64,000 bases of DNA, from assembly GCF_026212465.1 (NCBI RefSeq), contig NC_080063.1, forward strand, positions 312,501 through 376,500. Reading direction: 5' to 3'. The notes under the pieces are model-generated. The model worked only from the letters and a program-made list of their open reading frames with translations. It did no database searches and was not told the DNA's origin. Source of the stretch: Amaranthus tricolor. Taxonomy: Eukaryota > Streptophyta > Magnoliopsida > Caryophyllales > Amaranthaceae. The translations under genes and the position numbers were made by a program. Positions 16,401 through 32,038 of this stretch are shown here, piece after piece; position 1 is the first letter of the stretch, and the number at the start of each line of letters is the position of its first letter.

Positions 16401-19400
16401 AGAATGAACAAGGATCAATGATCAATGAAGAATGAACAAGGATCAATGCTCAATGACGAATGAACGATGAAGAATGAACAAGGATCAATGATCAATGAAG
16501 AATGAACGATGAAGAATGAACAAGGATCAATGATCAATGAAGAATGAACGATGAAGAATGAACAAGGATCAATGGTCAATGACGAATGTACGATGAAGAA
16601 TGAACAAGGATCAATGATCGATGAAGAATGAACAAGGATCAATGATCAATGAAGAATGAACGATGAAGAATAAACAAGGATCAATGGTCAATGACGAATG
16701 AACGATGAAGAATGAACAAAGATCAATGATCAAAGAAGAATGAACGATGAAGAATGAACAAGGATTAATGGTCAATTACGAATGAACGATGAAGAATGAA
16801 CAAGGATCAATGATCAAAGAAGAATGAACGACGAAGAATGAACAAGGATCAATGATCAATGAAGAATGAACAAGGATCAATGCTCAATATCGAATGAACG
16901 ATGAAGAATGAACAAGGATCAATGCTCAATGACGAATGAACGATGAAGAATGAACAAGGATCAATGATCAATGAAGAATGAACGATGAAGAATGAAAAAG
17001 GATCAATGATCAATGAAGAATGAACGATGAAGAATGAACAAGGATCACTGATCAATGAAGAATGAACAAGGATCAATGCTCAATGACGAATGAACGATGA
17101 AGAATGAAGAAGGATCAATGATCAATGAAGAATGAACGATGAAGAATGAACAAGGATCAATGATCAATGAAAAATGAACGATGAAGAATGAACAAGGATC
17201 AATGGTCAATGACGAATGTACGATGAAGAATGAACAAGGATCAATGATCGATGAAGAATGAACAAGGATCAATGATCAATGAAGAATGAACGATGAAGAA
17301 TAAACAAGGATCAATGGTCAATGACGAATGAACGATGAAGAATGAACAAAGATCAATGATCAAAGAAGAATGAACGATGAAGAATGAACAAGGATTAATG
17401 GTCAATTACGAATGAACGATGAAGAATGAACAAGGATCAATGATCAAAGAAGAATGAACGATGAAGAATGAACAAGGATCAATGATCAATGAAGAATGAA
17501 CAAGGATCAATGCTCAATATCGAATGAACGATGAAGAATGAACAAGGATCAATGCTCAATGACGAATGAACGATGAAGAATGAACAAGGATCATTGATCA
17601 ATGAAGAATGAACGATGAAGAATGAACAAGGATCAATGCTCAATATCGAATGAACGATGAAGAATGAACAAGGATCATTGATCAATGAAGAATGAACGAT
17701 GAAGAATGAACAAGGATCAATGCTCAATGAAGAATGAACGATGAAGAATGAACAAGGATCAATGCTCAATGACGAATGTACGATGAAGAATGAACAAGGA
17801 TCAATGATCGATGAAGAATGAACAAGGATCAATGATCAATGAAGAATGAACGATGAAGAATAAACAAGGATCAATGGCCAATGACGAATGAACGATGAAG
17901 AATGAACAAAGATCAATGATCAAAGAAGAATGAACGATGAAGAATGAACAAGGATTAATGGTCAATTACGAATGAACGATGAAGAATGAACAAGGATCAA
18001 TGATCAAAGAAGAATGAACGATGAAGAATGAACAAGGATCAATGATCAATGAAGAATGAACAAGGATCAATGCTCAATATCGAATGAACGATGAAGAATA
18101 AACAAGGATCAATGCTCAATGACGAATGAACGATGAAGAATGAACAAGGATCAATGATCAATGAAGAATGAACGATGAAGAATGAACAAGGATCAATGAT
18201 CAATGAAGAATGAACGATGAAGAATGAACAAGGATCAATCGTCAATGATGAATGAACGATGAAGAATGAACAAGGATCAATGATCAATGAAGAATGAACG
18301 ATGAAGAATGAACAAGGATCAATGCTCAATATCGAATGAACGATGAAGAATGGACAAGGATCAATGATCAATGAAGAATGAAAAAGGATCAATGATCAAT
18401 GAAGAATGAACAAGGATCAATGATCAATGAACAATGAACGATGAAGAATAAACAAGGATCAATGATCAATGAAGAATGAACGATGAAGAATGAACAAAGA
18501 TCAATGCTCAATATCGAATGAACGATGAAGAATGAACAAGGATCAATGATCAATGAAGAAGGAACGATGAAGAATGAACAAGGATCAATGATCAATGAAG
18601 AATGAACGATGAAGAATGAACAAGGATCAATGCTCAATGAAGAATGAACGATGAAGAATGAAAAAGGATCAATGATCAATGAAAAATGAACGATGAAGAA
18701 TGAACAAGGATCAATGATCAATGAAGAATGAACGATGAAGAATGAACAAGGATCAATGGTCAATGACGAATGAACGATGAAGAATGAACAAGGATCAATG
18801 ATCAATGAAGAATGAACGATGAAGAATGAACAAGGATCAATGATCAATGAAGAATGAACAAGGATCAATGCTCAATGACGAATGAACGATGAAGAATGAA
18901 CAAGGATCAATGATCAATGAAGAATGAACGATGAAGAATGAACAAGGATCAATGATCAATGAAGAATGAACGATGAAGAATGAACAAGGATCAATGGTCA
19001 ATGACGAATGTACGATGAAGAATGAACAAGGATCAATGATCGATGAAGAATGAACAAGGATCAATGATCAATGAAGAATGAACGATGAAGAATAAACAAG
19101 GATCAATGGTCAATGACGAATGAACGATGAAGAATGAACAAGGATCAATGATCAAAGAAGAATGAACGATGAAGAATGAACAAGGATTAATGGTCAATTA
19201 CGAATGAACGATGAAGAATGAACAAGGATCAATGATCAAAGAAGAATGAACGATGAAGAATGAACAAGGATCAATGATCAATGAAGAATGAACAAGGATC
19301 AATGCTCAATATCGAATGAACGATGAAGAATGAACAAGGATCAATGCTCAATGACGAATGAACGATGAAGAATGAACAAGGATCAATGATCAATGAAGAA

Positions 19401-22400
19401 TGAACGATGAAGAATGAACAAGGATCAATGGTCAATGACGAATGTACGATGAAGAATGAACAAGGATCAATGATCGATGAAGAATGAACAAGGATCAATG
19501 ATCAATGAAGAATGAACGATGAAGAATAAACAAGGATCAATGGTCAATGACGAATGAACGATGAAGAATGAACAAAGATCAATGATCAAAGAAGAATGAA
19601 CGATGAAGAATGAACAAGGATTAATGGTCAATTACGAATGAACGATGAAGAATGAACAAGGATCAATGATCAAAGAAGAATGAACGACGAAGAATGAACA
19701 AGGATCAATGATCAATGAAGAATGAACAAGGATCATTGCTCAATATCGAATGAACGATGAAGAATGAACAAGGATCAATGCTCAATGACGAATGAACGAT
19801 GAAGAATGAACAAGGATCAATGATCAATGAAGAATGAACGATGAAGAATGAAAAAGGATCAATGATCAATGAAGAATGAACGATGAAGAATGAACAAGGA
19901 TCAATGATCAATGAAGAATGAACAAGGATCAATGCTCAATGACGAATGAACGATGAAGAATGAACAAGGATCAATGATCAATGAAGAATGAACGATGAAG
20001 AATGAACAAGGATCAATGATCAATGAAAAATGAACGATGAAGAATGAACAAGGATCAATGGTCAATGACGAATGTACGATGAAGAATGAACAAGGATCAA
20101 TGATCGATGAAGAATGAACAAGGATCAATGATCAATGAAGAATGAACGATGAAGAATAAACAAGGATCAATGGTCAATGACGAATGAACGATGAAGAATG
20201 AACAAAGATCAATGATCAAAGAAGAATGAACGATGAAGAATGAACAAGGATTAATGGTCAATTACGAATGAACGATGAAGAATGAACAAGGATCAATGAT
20301 CAAAGAAGAATGAACGATGAAGAATGAACAAGGATCAATGATCAATGAAGAATGAACAAGGATCAATGCTCAATATCGAATGAACGATGAAGAATGAACA
20401 AGGATCAATGCTCAATGACGAATGAACGATGAAGAATGAACAAGGATCATTGATCAATGAAGAATGAACGATGAAAAATGAACAAGGATCAATGCTCAAT
20501 ATCGAATGAACGATGAAGAATGAACAAGGATCATTGATCAATGAAGAATGAACGATGAAGAATGAACAAGGATCAATGCTCAATGAAGAATGAACGATGA
20601 AGAATGAACAAGGATCAATGCTCAATGACGAATGTACGATGAAGAATGAACAAGGATCAATGATCGATGAAGAATGAACAAGGATCAATGATCAATGAAG
20701 AATGAACGATGAAGAATAAACAAGGATCAATGGCCAATGACGAATGAACGATGAAGAATGAACAAAGATCAATGATCAAAGAAGAATGAACGATGAAGAA
20801 TGAACAAGGATTAATGGTCAATTACGAATGAACGATGAAGAATGAACAAGGATCAATGATCAAAGAAGAATGAACGATGAAGAATGAACAAGGATCAATG
20901 ATCAATGAAGAATGAACAAGGATCAATGCTCAATATCGAATGAACGATGAAGAATAAACAAGGATCAATGCTCAATGACGAATGAACGATGAAGAATGAA
21001 CAAGGATCAATGATCAATGAAGAATGAACGATGAAGAATGAACAAGGATCAATGATCAATGAAGAATGAACGATGAAGAATGAACAAGGATCAATCGTCA
21101 ATGATGAATGAACGATGAAGAATGAACAAGGATCAATGATCAATGAAGAATGAACGATGAAGAATGAACAAGGATCAATGCTCAATATCGAATGAACGAT
21201 GAAGAATGGACAAGGATCAATGATCAATGAAGAATGAAAAAGGATCAATGATCAATGAAGAATGAACAAGGATCAATGATCAATGAACAATGAACGATGA
21301 AGAATAAACAAGGATCAATGATCAATGAAGAATGAACGATGAAGAATGAACAAAGATCAATGCTCAATATCGAATGAACGATGAAGAATGAACAAGGATC
21401 AATGATCAATGAAGAAGGAACGATGAAGAATGAACAAGGATCAATGATCAATGAAGAATGAACGATGAAGAATGAACAAGGATCAATGCTCAATGAAGAA
21501 TGAACGATGAAGAATGAAAAAGGATCAATGATCAATGAAGAATGAACGATGAAGAATGAACAAGGATCAATGATCAATGAAGAATGAACGATGAAGAATG
21601 AACAAGGATCAATGGTCAATGACGAATGAACGATGAAGAATGAACAAGGATCAATGATCAATGAAGAATGAACGATGAAGAATGAACAAGGATCAATGAT
21701 CAATGAAGAATGAACAAGGATCAATGCTCAATGACGAATGAACGATGAAGAATGAACAAGGATCAATGATCAATGAAGAATGAACGATGAAGAATGAACA
21801 AGGATCAATGATCAATGAAGAATGAACGATGAAGAATGAACAAGGATCAATGGTCAATGACGAATGTACGATGAAGAATGAACAAGGATCAATGATCGAT
21901 GAAGAATGAACAAGGATCAATGATCAATGAAGAATGAACGATGAAGAATAAACAAGGATCAATGGTCAATGACGAATGAACGATGAAGAATGAACAAAGA
22001 TCAATGATCAAAGAAGAATGAACGATGAAGAATGAACAAGGATTAATGGTCAATTACGAATGAACGATGAAGAATGAACAAGGATCAATGATCAAAGAAG
22101 AATGAACGATGAAGAATGAACAAGGATCAATGATCAATGAAGAATGAACAAGGATCAATGCTCAATATCGAATGAACGATGAAGAATGAACAAGGATCAA
22201 TGCTCAATGACGAATGAACGATGAAGAATGAACAAGGATCAATGATCAATGAAGAATGAACGATGAAGAATGAACAAGGATCAATGATCAATGAAGAATG
22301 AACGATGAAGAATGAACAAGGATCAATGATCAATGAAGAATGAACAAGGATCAATGCTCAATGACGAATGAACGATGAAGAATGAACAAGGATCAATGAT

Positions 22401-25094
22401 CAATGAAGAATGAACGATGAAGAATGAACAAGGATCAATGATCAATGAAGAATGAACGATGAAGAATGAACAAGGATCAATGGTCAATGACGAATGTACG
22501 ATGAAGAATGAACAAGGATCAATGATCGATGAAGAATGAACAAGGATCAATGATCAATGAAGAATGAACGATGAAGAATAAACAAGGATCAATGGTCAAT
22601 GACGAATGAACGATGAAGAATGAACAAAGATCAATGATCAAAGAAGAATGAACGATGAAGAATGAACAAGGATTAATGGTCAATTACGAATGAACGATGA
22701 AGAATGAACAAGGATCAATGATCAAAGAAGAATGAACGATGAAGAATGAACAAGGATCAATGATCAATGAAGAATGAACAAGGATCAATGCTCAATATCG
22801 AATGAACGATGAAGAATGAACAAGGATCAATGCTCAATGACGAATGAACGATGAAGAATGAACAAGGATCATTGATCAATGAAGAATGAACAAGGATCAA
22901 TGCTCAATATCGAATGAACGATGAAGAATGAACAAGGATCATTGATCAATGAAGAATGAACGATGAAGAATGAACAAGGATCAATGCTCAATGAAGAATG
23001 AACGATGAAGAATGAACAAGGATCAATGCTCAATGACGAATGTACGATGAAGAATGAACAAGGATCAATGATCGATGAAGAATGAACAAGGATCAATGAT
23101 CAATGAAGAATGAACGATGAAGAATAAACAAGGATCAATGGCCAATGACGAATGAACGATGAAGAATGAACAAAGATCAATGATCAAAGAAGAATGAACG
23201 ATGAAGAATGAACAAGGATTAATGGTCAATTACGAATGAACGATGAAGAATGAACAAGGATCAATGATCAAAGAAGAATGAACGATGAAGAATGAACAAG
23301 GATCAATGATCAATTAAGAATGAACAAGGATCAATGCTCAATATCGAATGAACGATGAAGAATGAACAAGGATCAATGCTCAATGACGAATGAACGATGA
23401 AGAATGAACAAGGATCAATGATCAATGAAGAATGAACGATGAAGAATGAACAAGGATCAATGATCAATGAAGAATGAACGATGAAGAATGAACAAGGATC
23501 AATCGTCAATGATGAATGAACGATGAAGAATGAACAAGGATCAATGATCAATGAAGAATGAACGATGAAGAATGAACAAGGATCAATGCTCAATATCGAA
23601 TGAACGATGAAGAATGGACAAGGATCAATGATCAATGAAGAATGAAAAAGGATCAATGATCAATGAAGAATGAACAAGGATCAATGATCAATGAACAATG
23701 AATGATGAAGAATAAACAAGGATCAATGATCAATGAAGAATGAACGATGAAGAATGAACAAAGATCAATGCTCAATATCGAATGAACGATGAAGAATGAA
23801 CAAGGATCAATGATCAATGAAGAAGGAACGATGAAGAATGAACAAGGATCAATGATCAATGAAGAATGAACGATGAAGAATGAACAAGGATCAATGCTCA
23901 ATGAAGAATGAACGATGAAGAATGAAAAAGGATCAATGATCAATGAAGAATGAACGATGAAGAATGAACAAGGATCAATGATCAATGAAGAATGAACGAT
24001 GAAGAATGAACAAGGATCAATGGTCAATGACGAATGAACGATGAAGAATGAACAAGGATCAATGATCAATGAAGAATGAACGATGAAGAATGAACAAGGA
24101 TCAATGATCAATGAAGAATGAACAAGGATCAATGCTCAATGACGAATGAACGATGAAGAATGAACAAGGATCAATGATCAATGAAGAATGAACGATGAAG
24201 AATGAACAAGGATCAATGATCAATGAAGAATGAACGATGAAGAATGAACAAGGATCAATGGTCAATGACGAATGTACGATGAAGAATGAACAAGGATCAA
24301 TGATCGATGAAGAATGAACAAGGATCAATGATCAATGAAGAATGAACGATGAAGAATAAACAAGGATCAATGGTCAATGACGAATGAACGATGAAGAATG
24401 AACAAAGATCAATGATCAAAGAAGAATGAACGATGAAGAATGAACAAGGATTAATGGTCAATTACGAATGAACGATGAAGAATGAACAAGGATCAATGAT
24501 CAAAGAAGAATGAACGATGAAGAATGAACAAGGATCAATGATCAATGAAGAATGAACAAGGATCAATGCTCAATATCGAATGAACGATGAAGAATGAACA
24601 AGGATCAATGCTCAATGACGAATGAACGATGAAGAATGAACAAGGATCATTGATCAATGAAGAATGAACGATGAAGAATGAACAAGGATCAATGCTCAAT
24701 ATCGAATGAACGATGAAGAATGAACAAGGATCATTGATCAATGAAGAATGAACGATGAAGAATGAACAAGGATCAATGCTCAATGAAGAATGAACGATGA
24801 AGAATGAACAAGGATCAATGCTCAATGACGAATGTACGATGAAGAATGAACAAGGATCAATGATCGATGAAGAATGAACAAGGATCAATGATCAATGAAG
24901 AATGAACGATGAAGAATAAACAAGGATCAATGGCCAATGACGAATGAACGATGAAGAATGAACAAAGATCAATGATCAAAGAAGAATGAACGATGAAGAA
25001 TGAACAAGGATTAATGGTCAATTACGAATGAACGATGAAGAATGAACAAGGATCAATGATCAAAGAAGAATGAACGATGAAGAATGAACAAGGA

Positions 25095-28000
25095 TCAATG
25101 ATCAATTAAGAATGAACAAGGATCAATGCTCAATATCGAATGAACGATGAAGAATGAACAAGGATCAATGCTCAATGACGAATGAACGATGAAGAATGAA
25201 CAAGGATCAATGATCAATGAAGAATGAACGATGAAGAATGAACAAGGATCAATGATCAATGAAGAATGAACGATGAAGAATGAACAAGGATCAATCGTCA
25301 ATGATGAATGAACGATGAAGAATGAACAAGGATCAATGATCAATGAAGAATGAACGATGAAGAATGAACAAGGATCAATGCTCAATATCGAATGAACGAT
25401 GAAGAATGGACAAGGATCAATGATCAATGAAGAATGAAAAAGGATCAATGATCAATGAAGAATGAACAAGGATCAATGATCAATGAACAATGAATGATGA
25501 AGAATAAACAAGGATCAATGATCAATGAAGAATGAACGATGAAGAATGAACAAAGATCAATGCTCAATATCGAATGAACGATGAAGAATGAACAAGGATC
25601 AATGATCAATGAAGAAGGAACGATGAAGAATGAACAAGGATCAATGATCAATGAAGAATGAACGATGAAGAATGAACAAGGATCAATGCTCAATGAAGAA
25701 TGAACGATGAAGAATGAAAAAGGATCAATGATCAATGAAGAATGAACGATGAAGAATGAACAAGGATCAATGATCAATGAAGAATGAACGATGAAGAATG
25801 AACAAGGATCAATGGTCAATGACGAATGAACGATGAAGAATGAACAAGGATCAATGATCAATGAAGAATGAACGATGAAGAATGAACAAGGATCAATGAT
25901 CAATGAAGAATGAACAAGGATCAATGCTCAATGACGAATGAACGATGAAGAATGAACAAGGATCAATGATCAATGAAGAATGAACGATGAAGAATGAACA
26001 AGGATCAATGATCAATGAAGAATGAACGATGAAGAATGAACAAGGATCAATGGTCAATGACGAATGTACGATGAAGAATGAACAAGGATCAATGATCGAT
26101 GAAGAATGAACAAGGATCAATGATCAATGAAGAATGAACGATGAAGAATAAACAAGGATCAATGGTCAATGACGAATGAACGATGAAGAATGAACAAAGA
26201 TCAATGATCAAAGAAGAATGAACGATGAAGAATGAACAAGGATTAATGGTCAATTACGAATGAACGATGAAGAATGAACAAGGATCAATGATCAAAGAAG
26301 AATGAACGATGAAGAATGAACAAGGATCAATGATCAATGAAGAATGAACAAGGATCAATGCTCAATATCGAATGAACGATGAAGAATGAACAAGGATCAA
26401 TGCTCAATGACGAATGAACGATGAAGAATGAACAAGGATCAATGATCAATGAAGAATGAACGATGAAGAATGAACAAGGATCAATGATCAATGAAGAATG
26501 AACGATGAAGAATGAACAAGGATCAATGGTCAATGACGAATGAACGATGAAGAATGAACAAGGATCAATGATCAATGAAGAATGAACGATGAAGAATGAA
26601 CAAGGATCAATGCTCAATATCGAATGAACGATGAAGAATGGACAAGGATCAATGATCAATGAAGAATGAACGATGAAGAATGAAAAAGGATCAATGATCA
26701 ATGAAGAATGAACAAGGAACAATGATCAATGAACAATGAACGATGAAGAATAAACAAGGATCAATGATCAATGAAGAATGAACGATGAAGAATGAACAAG
26801 GATCAATGCTCAATATCGAATGAACGATGAAGAATGAACAAGGATCAATGATCAATGAAGAATGAACGATGAAGAATGAACAAGGATCAATGATCAATGA
26901 AGAATGAACGATGAAGAATGAACAAGGATCAATGCTCAATGAAGAATGAACGATGAAGAATGAAAAAGGATCAATGATCAATGAAGAATGAACGATGAAG
27001 AATGAACAAGGATCAATGATCAATGAAGAATGAACGATGAAGAATGAACAAGGATCAATGGTCAATGACGAATGAACGATGAAGAATGAACAAGGATCAA
27101 TGATCAATGAAGAATGAACGATGAAGAATGAACAAGGATCAATGATCAATGAAGAATGAACAAGGATCAATGATCATTGACGAATGAACGATGAAGAATG
27201 AAAAAGGATCAATGATCAATGAAGAATGAACGATGAAGAATGAACAAGGATCAATGATCAATGAAGAATGAACGATGAAGAATGAACAAGGATCAATGGT
27301 CAATGACGAATGAACGATGAAGAATGAACAAGGATCAATGATCAATGAAGAATGAACGATGAAGAATGAACAAGGATCAATGATCAATGAAGAATGAACA
27401 AGGATCAATGATCATTGACGAATGAACGATGAACAATGAAAAAGGATCAATGATCAATGAAGAATGAACGATGAAGAATGAACAAGGATCAATGATCAAT
27501 GAAGAATGAACGATGAAGAATGAACAAGGATCAATGATCAATGAAGAATGAACGATGAAGAATGAACAAGGATCAATGATCAATGAAGAATGAACAAGGA
27601 TCAATGCTCAATGACGAATGAACGATGAAGAATGAACAAGGATCAATGATCAATGAAGAATGAACGATGAAGAATGAACAAGGATCAATGATCAATGAAG
27701 AATGAACGATGAAGAATGAACAAGGATCAATGGTCAATGACGAATGTACGATGAAGAATGAACAAGGATCAATGATCGATGAAGAATGAACAAGGATCAA
27801 TGATCAATGAAGAATGAACGATGAAGAATAAACAAGGATCAATGGTCAATGACGAATGAACGATGAAGAATGAACAAAGATCAATGATCAAAGAAGAATG
27901 AACGATGAAGAATGAACAAGGATTAATGGTCAATTACGAATGAACGATGAAGAATGAACAAGGATCAATGATCAAAGAAGAATGAACGATGAAGAATGAA

Positions 28001-31000
28001 CAAGGATCAATGATCAATGAAGAATGAACAAGGATCAATGCTCAATATCGAATGAACGATGAAGAATGAACAAGGATCAATGCTCAATGACGAATGAACG
28101 ATGAAGAATGAACAAGGATCATTGATCAATGAAGAATGAACGATGAAGAATGAACAAGGATCAATGCTCAATATCGAATGAACGATGAAGAATGAACAAG
28201 GATCATTGATCAATGAAGAATGAACGATGAAGAATGAACAAGGATCAATGCTCAATGAAGAATGAACGATGAAGAATGAACAAGGATCAATGCTCAATGA
28301 CGAATGTACGATGAAGAATGAACAAGGATCAATGATCGATGAAGAATGAACAAGGATCAATGATCAATGAAGAATGAACGATGAAGAATAAACAAGGATC
28401 AATGGCCAATGACGAATGAACGATGAAGAATGAACAAAGATCAATGATCAAAGAAGAATGAACGATGAAGAATGAACAAGGATTAATGGTCAATTACGAA
28501 TGAACGATGAAGAATGAACAAGGATCAATGATCAAAGAAGAATGAACGATGAAGAATGAACAAGGATCAATGATCAATTAAGAATGAACAAGGATCAATG
28601 CTCAATATCGAATGAACGATGAAGAATGAACAAGGATCAATGCTCAATGACGAATGAACGATGAAGAATGAACAAGGATCAATGATCAATGAAGAATGAA
28701 CGATGAAGAATGAACAAGGATCAATGATCAATGAAGAATGAACGATGAAGAATGAACAAGGATCAATCGTCAATGATGAATGAACGATGAAGAATGAACA
28801 AGGATCAATGATCAATGAAGAATGAACGATGAAGAATGAACAAGGATCAATGCTCAATATCGAATGAACGATGAAGAATGGACAAGGATCAATGATCAAT
28901 GAAGAATGAAAAAGGATCAATGATCAATGAAGAATGAACAAGGATCAATGATCAATGAACAATGAATGATGAAGAATAAACAAGGATCAATGATCAATGA
29001 AGAATGAACGATGAAGAATGAACAAAGATCAATGCTCAATATCGAATGAACGATGAAGAATGAACAAGGATCAATGATCAATGAAGAAGGAACGATGAAG
29101 AATGAACAAGGATCAATGATCAATGAAGAATGAACGATGAAGAATGAACAAGGATCAATGCTCAATGAAGAATGAACGATGAAGAATGAAAAAGGATCAA
29201 TGATCAATGAAGAATGAACGATGAAGAATGAACAAGGATCAATGATCAATGAAGAATGAACGATGAAGAATGAACAAGGATCAATGGTCAATGACGAATG
29301 AACGATGAAGAATGAACAAGGATCAATGATCAATGAAGAATGAACGATGAAGAATGAACAAGGATCAATGATCAATGAAGAATGAACAAGGATCAATGCT
29401 CAATGACGAATGAACGATGAAGAATGAACAAGGATCAATGATCAATGAAGAATGAACGATGAAGAATGAACAAGGATCAATGATCAATGAAGAATGAACG
29501 ATGAAGAATGAACAAGGATCAATGGTCAATGACGAATGTACGATGAAGAATGAACAAGGATCAATGATCGATGAAGAATGAACAAGGATCAATGATCAAT
29601 GAAGAATGAACGATGAAGAATAAACAAGGATCAATGGTCAATGACGAATGAACGATGAAGAATGAACAAAGATCAATGATCAAAGAAGAATGAACGATGA
29701 AGAATGAACAAGGATTAATGGTCAATTACGAATGAACGATGAAGAATGAACAAGGATCAATGATCAAAGAAGAATGAACGATGAAGAATGAACAAGGATC
29801 AATGATCAATGAAGAATGAACAAGGATCAATGCTCAATATCGAATGAACGATGAAGAATGAACAAGGATCAATGCTCAATGACGAATGAACGATGAAGAA
29901 TGAACAAGGATCAATGATCAATGAAGAATGAACGATGAAGAATGAACAAGGATCAATGATCAATGAAGAATGAACGATGAAGAATGAACAAGGATCAATG
30001 GTCAATGACGAATGAACGATGAAGAATGAACAAGGATCAATGATCAATGAAGAATGAACGATGAAGAATGAACAAGGATCAATGCTCAATATCGAATGAA
30101 CGATGAAGAATGGACAAGGATCAATGATCAATGAAGAATGAACGATGAAGAATGAAAAAGGATCAATGATCAATGAAGAATGAACAAGGAACAATGATCA
30201 ATGAACAATGAACGATGAAGAATAAACAAGGATCAATGATCAATGAAGAATGAACGATGAAGAATGAACAAGGATCAATGCTCAATATCGAATGAACGAT
30301 GAAGAATGAACAAGGATCAATGATCAATGAAGAATGAACGATGAAGAATGAACAAGGATCAATGATCAATGAAGAATGAACGATGAAGAATGAACAAGGA
30401 TCAATGCTCAATGAAGAATGAACGATGAAGAATGAAAAAGGATCAATGATCAATGAAGAATGAACGATGAAGAATGAACAAGGATCAATGATCAATGAAG
30501 AATGAACGATGAAGAATGAACAAGGATCAATGGTCAATGACGAATGAACGATGAAGAATGAACAAGGATCAATGATCAATGAAGAATGAACGATGAAGAA
30601 TGAACAAGGATCAATGATCAATGAAGAATGAACAAGGATCAATGATCATTGACGAATGAACGATGAAGAATGAAAAAGGATCAATGATCAATGAAGAATG
30701 AACGATGAAGAATGAACAAGGATCAATGATCAATGAAGAATGAACGATGAAGAATGAACAAGGATCAATGGTCAATGACGAATGAACGATGAAGAATGAA
30801 CAAGGATCAATGATCAATGAAGAATGAACGATGAAGAATGAACAAGGATCAATGATCAATGAAGAATGAACAAGGATCAATGATCATTGACGAATGAACG
30901 ATGAACAATGAAAAAGGATCAATGATCAATGAAGAATGAACGATGAAGAATGAACAAGGATCAATGATCAATGAAGAATGAACGATGAAGAATGAACAAG

Positions 31001-32038
31001 GATCAATGATCAATGAAGAATGAACGATGAAGAATGAACAAGGATCAATGATCAATGAAGAATGAACAAGGATCAATGCTCAATGACGAATGAACGATGA
31101 AGAATGAACAAGGATCAATGATCAATGAAGAATGAACGATGAAGAATGAACAAGGATCAATGATCAATGAAGAATGAACGATGAAGAATGAACAAGGATC
31201 AATGGTCAATGACGAATGTACGATGAAGAATGAACAAGGATCAATGATCGATGAAGAATGAACAAGGATCAATGATCAATGAAGAATGAACGATGAAGAA
31301 TAAACAAGGATCAATGGTCAATGACGAATGAACGATGAAGAATGAACAAAGATCAATGATCAAAGAAGAATGAACGATGAAGAATGAACAAGGATTAATG
31401 GTCAATTACGAATGAACGATGAAGAATGAACAAGGATCAATGATCAAAGAAGAATGAACGATGAAGAATGAACAAGGATCAATGATCAATGAAGAATGAA
31501 CAAGGATCAATGCTCAATATCGAATGAACGATGAAGAATGAACAAGGATCAATGCTCAATGACGAATGAACGATGAAGAATGAACAAGGATCATTGATCA
31601 ATGAAGAATGAACGATGAAGAATGAACAAGGATCAATGCTCAATATCGAATGAACGATGAAGAATGAACAAGGATCATTGATCAATGAAGAATGAACGAT
31701 GAAGAATGAACAAGGATCAATGCTCAATGAAGAATGAACGATGAAGAATGAACAAGGATCAATGCTCAATGACGAATGTACGATGAAGAATGAACAAGGA
31801 TCAATGATCGATGAAGAATGAACAAGGATCAATGATCAATGAAGAATGAACGATGAAGAATAAACAAGGATCAATGGCCAATGACGAATGAACGATGAAG
31901 AATGAACAAAGATCAATGATCAAAGAAGAATGAACGATGAAGAATGAACAAGGATTAATGGTCAATTACGAATGAACGATGAAGAATGAACAAGGATCAA
32001 TGATCAAAGAAGAATGAACGATGAAGAATGAACAAGGA
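25095..32038. repeat. 3,472-bp tandem higher-order duplication
   Basis: 25095-28566 and 28567-32038 carry the same order of variants at a constant 3,472-bp offset (248 x 14). Each is made of cassettes of 1232, 1680 and 560 bp. No difference was noticed in a reading by eye, apart from the start of the next block at 32039. This is among the longest near-identical tandem pairs in the window. Confidence 0.88.
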